NCBI GenBank assembly: GCA_012027055.1
Contig: VEPF01000049.1
Location: 1-5,563 of the forward strand
Direction of reading: 5' to 3'
DNA length: 5,563 nucleotides
From: Gemmatimonadota bacterium
Lineage (GTDB): Bacteria > Gemmatimonadota > Gemmatimonadetes > Longimicrobiales > RSA9
Shown one piece after another: positions 1 through 5,477 of this stretch (position 1 is its first letter; the number at the start of each line of letters is the position of its first letter). A model generated the notes under the pieces. That model ran no database searches, was not told the DNA's origin, and worked only from the letters and a program-made list of their open reading frames with translations. A program made the translations under genes and the position numbers.

Positions 1-1
1 G

Positions 2-463
2 GATGTGGCGGACGCGATCCGCGACGCCGGCGTGCCCGTCGTGCTGGATCCGATGCAGAACATCCCGAGCTTCGAGCAGCTGGGCACCACGCTGGAGAAC
101 GCCGCGCGCCTGCACGCCGGCGGCGTCCGGGTCGCCATCGCGAGTTTCACCGCGCACAACGCCCGCAATGTGAAGTACGCGGCCGGCAACGCGGTGGCCT
201 ACGGCCTGCCCTGGGACGCGGCGCTGGAAGCGGTGACCGTCAATCCGGCGCGGATCTTCGGGATCGACTCGTCGTACGGAACGCTCGAACCGGGCAAGGA
301 CGCGGACGTGGTCATCTGGAGCGGGGACCCCTTCGAGGTGACGACGACCGTGGAGGCCGTGTTCATCGAAGGCAACGAGATGCCGAAGGACAACCGACAG
401 CTCGAGCTGCTGCGCCGGTACCGGCACCTGGACCCTGCGGTGCCGCCGGCGTACCGGTACTGA
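2..463 (+). CDS. Amidohydrolase, imidazolonepropionase-like, C-terminal part (5' end outside window)
   Basis: The frame is open from the first whole codon at 2 to TGA 461-463, giving 153 residues; the start lies upstream of the window. The segment carries the typical end of metal-dependent amidohydrolases: an HNARN block near 155-169, then AGNAVAYGLPW, the helix with TVNPARIFGI, and the closing beta-sandwich signature LEPGKDADVVIWSGDP followed by VEAVFIEGNE. Family members hydrolyse C-N bonds of cyclic or linear amides, often dipeptides or imidazolone-like rings; the substrate here cannot be told. The strand that in many relatives ends in a metal-binding Asp reads IASFTAHN, with Ser-Phe-Thr and no Asp. 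I recall the same kind of replacement in one branch of imidazolonepropionase-like proteins. Export cannot be judged because the N-terminus is missing. The next gene starts 92 bp downstream, beyond a stem-loop, so co-transcription is uncertain. The family call is firm; the exact function is open. Confidence 0.88.
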   Translation, partial: DVADAIRDAGVPVVLDPMQNIPSFEQLGTTLENAARLHAGGVRVAIASFTAHNARNVKYAAGNAVAYGLPWDAALEAVTVNPARIFGIDSSYGTLEPGKDADVVIWSGDPFEVTTTVEAVFIEGNEMPKDNRQLELLRRYRHLDPAVPPAYRY

Positions 464-473
464 GCAACACGAC

Positions 474-514
474 CCGCGGGGGGCCGGCCTTGCCTCGGGC
501 CAGCCCCTCCGCGG
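474..514 (+). terminator. GC-rich stem-loop after the amidohydrolase gene, possible terminator
   Basis: Arms 474-489 and 498-514 pair over 15 base pairs, with one C-A mismatch (485/502), one bulged T (508) and an 8-base loop (490-497). It begins 10 bases after the stop codon and lies wholly between genes. No run of T follows, so it is not a textbook intrinsic terminator. It could end transcription in a GC-rich organism, protect the 3' end of the upstream message, or be a dispersed repeat. A near copy of its left arm (one base shorter) lies at 4365-4380. Confidence 0.45.
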
Positions 515-555
515 ATCTTCCGCCGCTGGTAGCCTCCCAAAACCGAGAGACCGCA

Positions 556-2892
556 ATGCGCCATCACGCCGCCGCCCTGATCCTGCTCTCCAGCTCGCTC
601 GCGAACCCGGCAGGCGCGCAGCAGGTGCGCCAGCTCACCGCGGCCGATTATGCGCGCGCCGAGCGCTTCCTCGCGCCGGGCGTGACCTCGCTGGTGAGCG
701 GCACCGTCTCCGCTCCGCTCTGGATCGAGGGCGCGCGGCTGGCCTACCGGGTGACGACGCCGCGCGGCTCCCGGTTCATGGTCGCGGACCCCGCGCGCCG
801 GACGCATGCGGTGCTGTTCGACCACGAGCGGCTGGTGGCAGCCCTCGGTGCGGCCAGCGGGCAGGCGGTCGAGCCGGCTCGGCTCCTCCCCCAGGCGTTC
901 GAGCTAGCGCAGGACGGCCGCTCGATCACGGTCATGCTGCGGAACCGCCGCTGGCGGTGCGACCTCGTGACCTACGCCTGCGCCACGCCCGACTCTACGG
1001 CGTCCGCCCCTGCCCCGCCCAATTCCATTACCTCGCCGGACGGCCGGTGGGCGGCGTACATTAAGCAATACAACCTCTGGGCGAGAGACCTCGCGTCCGG
1101 CCGCGACGTGCAGCTCACCACCGACGGCATCGAGGACTTCGGCTACGCCACCGACAACGCCGGCTGGACGCACAGCGACCGGCCGGTGCTCACCTGGTCG
1201 CCCGACTCGCGCCGCATCGCGACCTTCCAGCACGACGGCCGCGGCGTGAGCGAGATGTACCTGGTGAGCACCAACGTCGGCAGTCCCCGGCTGCAGCAGT
1301 GGAAGTACCCGCTCCCCGGCGACAGCGTGATCTTCCGCATCAGTCGCGTGATCATCGATCTGCCGGGCGAGTCGTCCGGGCCGCGCGTGGTGCGGTTGCA
1401 GCTGCCGGCGGATGCGCACCGGTCCACGGTCTCCGATCACGTCGCTTGCGCCGGCAACTCCGTCTGCGACCTGCAGTGGTATCCGGACGGCTCGCACGTT
1501 GCGTTCGTGTCCAGCTCGCGCGATCACAAGCACGCCTGGTTCCGCGTGGCGGACGCGCGCACTGGCGAGGTGCGCACGCTGTTCGAGGAGCGCTCGGAGA
1601 CGCAGGTCGGGGATGCGTCGCTCAACGAGCAGCTGTGGCGGGTGCTGCCGGCCAGCAACGAGGTGATCTGGTGGTCGGAGCGCGACGGCTGGCTGCACCT
1701 GTACCTGTACGACCTCACTACCGGTCAGCTCAAGAATCGGATCACTAGCGGCGAGGGCGTGGTGAACGAGCTCGTGCGCGTGGACGAGCAGGCGCGGGCG
1801 ATCTACTTCCTGGGATCGGGCAAGGAGCCGGGTCGCGATCCGTACTTCCAGCACCTGTACCGGGTCGGACTCGACGGGCGCAGGCAGCAGTTGCTGACGC
1901 CGGAGGACGCGAATCACGGGGTGTCGCTCTCGTCCGACGGCCGGTACTTCATGGACACCTACTCGACGCCCGACACGCCGCCCATCACCGTCCTGCGCGA
2001 TCGCAACGGGCGCGTGCTGCAGGCGCTCGAGCACGCCGACATCTCCCGGCTGCTTGCGACCGGCTGGAAGCCGCCCACCCGCATCACGATGAAGGCGCGC
2101 GACGGTCAGACCGACATCTACGGGCTGATGTACACGCCCACCGCACTCGACTCCGCGCAGCGCTACCCGATCATCGACTACATCTATCCCGGCCCGCAGT
2201 CGGGCAGCGTCGGCCCGCGCAGCTTCGCACCGGCGCGTTCCGATCACCAGGCGCTTGCCGAGCTGGGCTTCGTGGTGGTGGCGATCGACGGCCTGGGCAC
2301 GCCCGGTCGCTCGAAGGCCTTCCACGACGCGTATTACGGCCGCATGGGCGACAACACCATCCCCGACCAGGTCGCGGGCATGAAGCAGTTGGCCCAGCGT
2401 TACCCGTTCATCGACATCGAGCGGGTCGGCATCTGGGGCCACTCGGGCGGAGGGTTCGCCACGGCCGCGGCCATGTTCCACGAGCCCGATTTCTTCGACG
2501 TCGGCATTGCCGAGTCCGGCCATCACGCCAACCGCCACTACGAGGATGACTGGGGCGCGCGCTACCAGGGGCTGCTGGTGCGGGAGGGCACCAGCGACAA
2601 CTACGCGGCCGAGGCCAACCAGACTGCTGCCGCCCGGCTGAAGGGCAAGCTCTTCCTCGCGCACGGCGCCATGGATGACAACGTGCCGCCGTACAACACG
2701 CTGCTCGTGGCCGACGCGCTGGTGAAGGCCGGCAAGGATTTCGACCTGCTGATTCTGCCCCAGGCGCGGCACGGGTATGGCGCGGACGGCAACTACATGA
2801 TGCGCCGGCGGTGGGATTACTTCGTCAGACACCTGCTGGGCGCCGAGCCGCCGAAGGAGTACCGGATCGCCGGGGCGCGGCCGGGATCCTGA
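556..2892 (+). CDS. Secreted S9 family serine peptidase (DPP-IV / prolyl oligopeptidase-like)
   Basis: The product has 778 residues, normal for the S9B/DPP-IV family. The frame is open further up to a TTG at 490. I chose ATG 556 because GAGAG (545-549) precedes it by six bases, it begins a clean Sec signal peptide (Arg2, hydrophobic 5-16, likely cleavage after Ala-Gly-Ala at residue 21), and the 490 start would sit in the stem-loop. Residues about 60-490 form a propeller-type DPPIV_N domain with repeated blades such as WSPDS (214-218). From about 510 an alpha/beta hydrolase domain follows, with YPGP (oxyanion Tyr544), nucleophile Ser630 in GHSGGG, Asp707 in HGAMDDNV and His739 in RHGYG. The protein should act in the periplasm or outside the cell, removing dipeptides or cleaving short peptides, perhaps after proline. 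The Glu-Glu pair that anchors the substrate N-terminus in classical DPP-IV is not seen in the matching region (EDFGYATDNAGW, 193-204), so dipeptidyl-peptidase specificity is not assured. No frameshift or missing catalytic residue is seen. Confidence 0.93.
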   Translation: MRHHAAALILLSSSLANPAGAQQVRQLTAADYARAERFLAPGVTSLVSGTVSAPLWIEGARLAYRVTTPRGSRFMVADPARRTHAVLFDHERLVAALGAASGQAVEPARLLPQAFELAQDGRSITVMLRNRRWRCDLVTYACATPDSTASAPAPPNSITSPDGRWAAYIKQYNLWARDLASGRDVQLTTDGIEDFGYATDNAGWTHSDRPVLTWSPDSRRIATFQHDGRGVSEMYLVSTNVGSPRLQQWKYPLPGDSVIFRISRVIIDLPGESSGPRVVRLQLPADAHRSTVSDHVACAGNSVCDLQWYPDGSHVAFVSSSRDHKHAWFRVADARTGEVRTLFEERSETQVGDASLNEQLWRVLPASNEVIWWSERDGWLHLYLYDLTTGQLKNRITSGEGVVNELVRVDEQARAIYFLGSGKEPGRDPYFQHLYRVGLDGRRQQLLTPEDANHGVSLSSDGRYFMDTYSTPDTPPITVLRDRNGRVLQALEHADISRLLATGWKPPTRITMKARDGQTDIYGLMYTPTALDSAQRYPIIDYIYPGPQSGSVGPRSFAPARSDHQALAELGFVVVAIDGLGTPGRSKAFHDAYYGRMGDNTIPDQVAGMKQLAQRYPFIDIERVGIWGHSGGGFATAAAMFHEPDFFDVGIAESGHHANRHYEDDWGARYQGLLVREGTSDNYAAEANQTAAARLKGKLFLAHGAMDDNVPPYNTLLVADALVKAGKDFDLLILPQARHGYGADGNYMMRRRWDYFVRHLLGAEPPKEYRIAGARPGS

Positions 2893-2893
2893 A

Positions 2894-2948
2894 GCAGCGG
2901 CGGCCCGTCGTTCTACGCCCCGCCGCCGCGCTGCATATCCGCGGGGCG
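2894..2948 (+). terminator. Overlapping hairpins downstream of the S9 peptidase gene, weak terminator candidate
   Basis: Just after the stop, GCAGC-GGCGGC (2894-2904) can pair with GCCGCC (2922-2927) plus GCTGC (2930-2934), with a two-base bulge. Alternatively CGCCCCGC (2916-2923) pairs perfectly over 8 bp with GCGGGGCG (2941-2948). The two structures share bases and exclude each other. There is no T tract. GC-rich spacers form such pairings easily, so this may only be composition. Confidence 0.25.
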
Positions 2949-2967
2949 GCGCACAGCCATGGCCACG

Positions 2968-2996
2968 TTGCGCGTGGCGCGGGCCGCGCGTAGTGT
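2968..2996 (+). promoter_or_regulatory. Candidate promoter for the M20 peptidase gene
   Basis: TTGCGC (2968-2973) and TAGTGT (2991-2996) are spaced by 17 bases, a fair match to a housekeeping -35/-10 pair, and would start RNA near 3003, about 50 bases before ATG 3056. The -35 box falls between the arms of a 17-base inverted repeat (GCCACG 2962-2967, CGTGGC 2973-2978), a layout that could be a regulator site. This is inference from motif and spacing only. Confidence 0.35.
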
Positions 2997-3055
2997 GGCG
3001 GCGGAACACCGGCCTGGGCGCACACGTTCGCAACCCTCTGAGGATGACGACTGGC

Positions 3056-4366
3056 ATGACTCGCGCGATTCGGCTCCGGCTACACCTCGGCGTCGCTCTG
3101 CTCGCACTCCTCCAGGCAGCAGCCGCGGCCGCACAGGTACCGCCGTGCGGTGGGGCGGAGGCGGAGTACTGCTCCGAGGTGCGGCGGCTGCTCTCCCGCC
3201 CCGAGGTGCGCGCCGCATTCGACGAGGTCGTTGGGGGCAGGGAGCGCGCCCATCGCGACCTGCTCGACCTGACGCAGATTCCGGCCCCGCCCTTCGGCGA
3301 GGAGGCGCGGGGTCGCGCCTTCGCCGCGTTGTTGCGCGCTGCCGGCGCGGATTCGGTGTTCGTCGACTCGGTCGGCAACGTGATCGCACTGCGGCGAGGC
3401 GAGCGCGGCGGGCGGACGGCGGTGCTCGGCGGCCACCTGGACACGGCCTTCCCCGCGGGCACGGACGTGACCGTGCGGCAGCGCGGCGACACGCTGTTCG
3501 CCCCCGGCATTGGTGATGACACGCGCGGTCTGGTGGTGGTGCTCGAGGCGTTGCGCGCGTTGGAGGCGGCCAAGATCTCTACCGGGGCGGACGTGCTGTT
3601 CGTGGGCACGGTCGGAGAGGAGGGGCTGGGCGACCTGCGCGGCGCGAAGTACCTCTTCCGCGCCGGCGGACCCCGCATCGATGCCTACATCGGCATCGAT
3701 GGCGGCAGCGACGCCGAGATCACGCACCAGGCGCTCGGCTCGGTGCGCTACCGCGTGCATTTCCGCGGACCCGGCGGCCACTCGTGGGGCGCGTTCGGTA
3801 CCGCCAACCCCATCCATGCCGCCGGTCGGGGCGTGGCACTGTTCGCGGAGGCGGCCGGCGCGGCCATTGCCGGCGGGCCGCGCACCAGCTTCAACGTGGG
3901 GCGGATCGGCGGCGGCACCTCCATCAACTCGATCCCGTCGGACGCCTGGTTCGAGACGGACATGCGCTCGGAGAGCCCGGAGGCGCTCCAGCACGTGGAC
4001 TCCATCTTCCACGCCAGCATGCTGCGCGCGCTCGCCGAGGAAAATCGCAGCGCCACCCGCGGTGACTCGCTCGTCATCGAGCTCGAGCGCGCGGGCGAGC
4101 GCCCGTCCGGCGAAACTCCCACGTCCGCCGCGCTGTTCCAGCGTGCGCTCGCGGCCACTGCCCTGCTCGGGCACCCGCCGGAGCTGGACCGCTCTTCCAC
4201 CGACGCCAACGTGCCGATCTCGCGCGGCATTCCCGCGCTCACGATCGGCCGCGGCGGCGATGGTGGCAACAGCCACGCGCCGGAGGAGTGGTGGCGCGAC
4301 GTGGACTCGCACGTCGCCGTGCAGCGGGCCCTCCTGATCCTGCTCGCTGAGGCCGGGTTGGACTGA
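3056..4366 (+). CDS. Secreted M20 family zinc metallopeptidase
   Basis: The product has 436 residues from ATG 3056. ATG 3044 (four codons upstream) and GTG 2993 are also in frame. I prefer 3056 because it gives a compact Sec signal peptide (Arg3, Arg6, Arg8, hydrophobic 11-19, cleavage near Ala26) and AGGA lies at 3041-3044; 3044 is a real alternative. The M20 ligand set is complete: His127 and Asp129 in GGHLDT, bridging Asp154 in GIGDDTRG, catalytic Glu188 and ligand Glu189 in GEEG, Asp215 in GIDGG, and His407 in GGNSHAPEEWW. The inserted dimerisation domain (about 226-335) contains GPGGHSWG with His242, which in family members reaches across the dimer. Members remove an amino acid from di- or tripeptides or deacylate N-acyl amino acids using two zinc ions; the precise substrate is unknown. 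Two Cys soon after the leader (31, 39) would suit a disulfide outside the cytoplasm. It probably complements the preceding S9 peptidase in peptide use, though the 163-bp gap with its own candidate promoter suggests separate control. Confidence 0.93.
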   Translation: MTRAIRLRLHLGVALLALLQAAAAAAQVPPCGGAEAEYCSEVRRLLSRPEVRAAFDEVVGGRERAHRDLLDLTQIPAPPFGEEARGRAFAALLRAAGADSVFVDSVGNVIALRRGERGGRTAVLGGHLDTAFPAGTDVTVRQRGDTLFAPGIGDDTRGLVVVLEALRALEAAKISTGADVLFVGTVGEEGLGDLRGAKYLFRAGGPRIDAYIGIDGGSDAEITHQALGSVRYRVHFRGPGGHSWGAFGTANPIHAAGRGVALFAEAAGAAIAGGPRTSFNVGRIGGGTSINSIPSDAWFETDMRSESPEALQHVDSIFHASMLRALAEENRSATRGDSLVIELERAGERPSGETPTSAALFQRALAATALLGHPPELDRSSTDANVPISRGIPALTIGRGGDGGNSHAPEEWWRDVDSHVAVQRALLILLAEAGLD

Positions 4367-4380
4367 CCCCGGGGGGCCGG
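4365..4380 (+). repeat. Near copy of the left arm of the 474-514 stem-loop
   Basis: GACCCCGGGGGGCCGG at 4365-4380 equals bases 471-487 except for one missing G. Both copies sit at or just after a stop codon. In this copy the right arm of the stem-loop is absent: the following bases (4381 on) read as a toxin-antitoxin remnant instead. It may mark where the M20 gene's own downstream hairpin was cut by a rearrangement. The sequence is low in complexity, so chance similarity is possible. Confidence 0.35.
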
Positions 4381-4470
4381 GATCTGCGCGGCGACGGGGT
4401 ATTCGCCGCTACGCTGCTGGACGCTGAGCTCACCGGGACCGAGTGGGACGAGGCGGAATGGACGTGGTAG
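4381..4470 (+). pseudogene. C-terminal remnant of a MazE-like (AbrB/SpoVT-type) antitoxin
   Basis: In the frame ending at TAG 4468-4470 the sequence reads RGDGVFAATLLDAELTG, then TEWDEAEWTW and stop. This Gly-Asp, Leu-Leu-Asp, acidic-Trp ending resembles the C-terminal tail of MazE-family antitoxins paired with MazF toxins, the part that wraps the toxin. The tail overlaps the first 13 bases of the downstream toxin gene, the usual mazEF arrangement. The frame is closed upstream by TGA 4348-4350, inside the M20 gene, and holds no ATG, GTG or TTG between that stop and 4470. The swapped-hairpin DNA-binding domain of about 50 residues is therefore missing. The fragment cannot be a normal gene; it is best read as a 5'-deleted antitoxin whose breakpoint lies near 4380. 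Identification rests on the tail motif plus its position, not on a full domain. Confidence 0.7.
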
Positions 4471-4751
4471 TGCGTCGCTTCGACGTCTATCTGGTGAATC
4501 TCGAGCCCTCCCTCGGCAGCGAGACCACGAAGACGCGGCCGTGCGCGGTGATCTCACCGGACGAGTTGAACCGTTACATCCGCACCGTGACAGTCGCGCC
4601 GATGACAAGCATAGGCCGATCCTACCCGACCAGGGTCGAATGCCGGTTCCAGGGAAAGGCAGGGCAGGTCGTGCTGGACCAGATTCGCACGGTCGACAAG
4701 CTCCGCCTGGTCAAGCGCCTCGGCCGGCTGGCGGAGCTGTCTGCACGGTAG
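4458..4751 (+). CDS. MazF/PemK-type mRNA endoribonuclease toxin, short C-terminus
   Basis: The product has 97 residues from ATG 4458, preceded by GAGG (4450-4453); a GTG at 4443 is also in frame but adds residues not expected in the family. The fold's opening strand RRFDVYLVNLEPSLGSE, then KTRPCAVIS with Arg27, and VAPMTS with Thr50 match the catalytic Arg and Thr of MazF/EndoA proteins, which cut single-stranded RNA at short motifs and stop growth. GQVVLDQIRTVDK and RLVKRLGRL close the conserved core. Family members are usually about 105-116 residues and end in a further helix; here a TAG comes soon after GRLAELSAR, so the last helix seems shortened or lost. The partner antitoxin upstream is only a tail. 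A toxin with an intact active site and no complete antitoxin is either weakened, silent, or neutralised from elsewhere. Rare codons such as ATA (4611-4613) differ from the peptidase genes and hint at acquisition. The symbol mazF would suit the family but not proven activity. Confidence 0.88.
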   Translation: MDVVVRRFDVYLVNLEPSLGSETTKTRPCAVISPDELNRYIRTVTVAPMTSIGRSYPTRVECRFQGKAGQVVLDQIRTVDKLRLVKRLGRLAELSAR

Positions 4752-4752
4752 C

Positions 4753-4762
4753 GCAGGCCTGC
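4753..4762. other. Perfect 10-bp palindrome between two convergent stop codons
   Basis: GCAGGCCTGC is self-complementary and fills almost all of the 12-bp gap between the toxin stop (4749-4751) and the minus-strand stop (4764-4766). As it has no loop and no T tract it is unlikely to be a terminator; it may be accidental. Confidence 0.3.
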
Positions 4763-4763
4763 T

Positions 4764-4946
4764 TCACGCCCCGATGAGGGCAGCCGGCAACACGGCAATC
4801 CCGTCTTTTCGTCTGTAGGCGTCCGGACCGGTGGTGACGACGACCGCATCCAGGAGATCATCCCCCAGTTGCTCCTTCAGCCAGTGAAGGTGCTTCACAT
4901 CATCGTCCGAAACGTTGGCCCAGTGCCTTAGCCGTTCCGCGAGCAC
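4764..4946 (-). pseudogene. C-terminal fragment of a DUF4143-type AAA ATPase
   Basis: Read on the minus strand, the frame ends with SDDDVKHLHWLKEQLGDD, then LLDAVVVTTGPDAYRRKDG and IAVLPAALIGA, stop at 4764-4766. The order of a helix with Leu-Trp-Leu and LGD, a Val-rich strand, a TGPxAYRR block and a final hydrophobic PAALIGA matches the end of the DUF4143 domain. DUF4143 closes AAA-type ATPases of about 400-450 residues that are common, poorly understood accessory genes. Only about 50 residues are recognisable (about 4764-4919); upstream residues look unrelated and a TGA at 4986-4988 closes the frame. The ATPase core and most of the domain are absent, so this is a broken gene. A GTG at 4946 could start a 60-residue peptide, but no Shine-Dalgarno sequence precedes it. 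Codons such as AGA and AAA set it apart from the peptidase genes. It converges with the toxin gene, leaving 12 bp between stops. Confidence 0.62.
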
Positions 4947-4985
4947 CTGGTCGACGAGGCCTGGCTGCCGCGTTCGTCGCGGCCG

Positions 4986-5405
4986 TCAGTAGGCGTCTGT
5001 CGGAGTCTCCACCTCGGCGGCAGCGTGGCCCGAGCCGAATCCGGGTGCCTGCTTGCCGGTGGGGAGGCAGGCGCTGATGTGCTGCTGGCTCACCTGCACC
5101 ACGGTGGGAGTGATCATGGGTCCCTTGCCGGCGTCGGCATTCTGCCAGATGACTTCCTGGCCGTCCACGCGCGTGGCGCGCACGGGGTTGCGCGCGCTGG
5201 GGATCACCATGACCTGGACCTGCTGGTGCAGCTTCGGCAACACGTGGCGCTCGATCGCCGTCGCCAGCAGCTCGCGAAGCTCGGTTGCGTTGAGATGGGG
5301 GAAGTAGGGTTTGAGGAGATCGCCGTGCCTGAAACCGGCGGCGTCGAACATGGCTGCGGTCTCGAAATCGATTGACGGCGACGAGTTGCGCTCTCCTGCC
5401 TGCAT
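4986..5405 (-). CDS. Hypothetical protein, 139 residues, unrecognised
   Basis: I do not recognise this gene. The start ATG (5405-5403) is preceded one base away by GGAGGAG (complement of 5407-5413), the strongest Shine-Dalgarno sequence in the window, though closer to the ATG than ideal. The frame is open up to an earlier ATG at 5453, which lacks such a site. The protein looks genuine in composition. Residues 1-15 are polar; about 16-60 seem helical, with FETAAMFDAAGFRHGDLLKP and LNATELRELLATAIERHVLP; about 61-90 alternate as beta strands (VQVMVIPSARNPVRATRV, then GQEVIW). The last 45 residues are rich in Gly, Pro, Ala and polar residues and look flexible. There is no signal peptide, membrane segment or known motif that I can see, so it is probably cytoplasmic. 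It lies upstream of the ATPase fragment on the same strand, with its stop closing the same frame. Competing open frames across it are Arg/Pro/Ala-rich and look like shadows. It may belong to the accessory island. Confidence 0.6.
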   Translation of the reverse strand: MQAGERNSSPSIDFETAAMFDAAGFRHGDLLKPYFPHLNATELRELLATAIERHVLPKLHQQVQVMVIPSARNPVRATRVDGQEVIWQNADAGKGPMITPTVVQVSQQHISACLPTGKQAPGFGSGHAAAEVETPTDAY

Positions 5406-5406
5406 A

Positions 5407-5413
5407 CTCCTCC
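5407..5413 (-). promoter_or_regulatory. Strong Shine-Dalgarno sequence of the 139-aa gene
   Basis: On the minus strand this reads GGAGGAG, followed by a single T and ATG. It selects ATG 5405 over the upstream ATG at 5453. The GGAGG core is only three bases from the start codon, which is tight. Confidence 0.6.
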
Positions 5414-5448
5414 AACGTGCCCGGGCCACCTGCCACAACGGGGACCGG

Positions 5449-5477
5449 AGCATACACGAATACCACCGTAAGGGGAA
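5449..5477 (-). promoter_or_regulatory. Weak candidate promoter for the 139-aa gene
   Basis: On the minus strand TTCCCC (complement of 5472-5477) and TATGCT (complement of 5449-5454) are 17 bases apart and would start RNA about 37 bases before ATG 5405. The -10 box matches at four of six bases, the -35 box at three. The surrounding 5406-5563 holds no gene I can support. Confidence 0.27.

Noticed and set aside
490..555. TTG 490 as the start of the S9 peptidase
   Set aside because: It lies in the loop of the intergenic stem-loop and would put 22 non-hydrophobic residues before a good signal peptide; ATG 556 has a suitably placed GAGAG.
2993..3055. GTG 2993 as the start of the M20 peptidase
   Set aside because: It would overlap the candidate -10 box and place about 20 polar and basic residues before the signal peptide.
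904..3678. A 924-codon open frame on the minus strand
   Set aside because: It runs antisense through the S9 and M20 peptidase genes, is dominated by Arg, Ala, Pro and Val with no domain, and is explained by high GC content in which stop codons are rare.
3080..4312. A 410-codon minus-strand open frame
   Set aside because: It mirrors the M20 gene, which has a full set of zinc ligands and a signal peptide; the antisense product shows no recognisable family.
4066..4380. The missing N-terminal part of the MazE-like antitoxin hidden in another frame
   Set aside because: This stretch codes for a normal M20 C-terminus including the His407 ligand, and no AbrB-like opening is visible in the other plus-strand frames.
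4764..5405. The 139-aa gene and the DUF4143 fragment as one gene split by a stop
   Set aside because: They share a reading frame separated by TGA 4986-4988, but the residues just after the stop resemble neither protein and the 139-aa product ends in a flexible tail; sharing a frame has a one-in-three chance.
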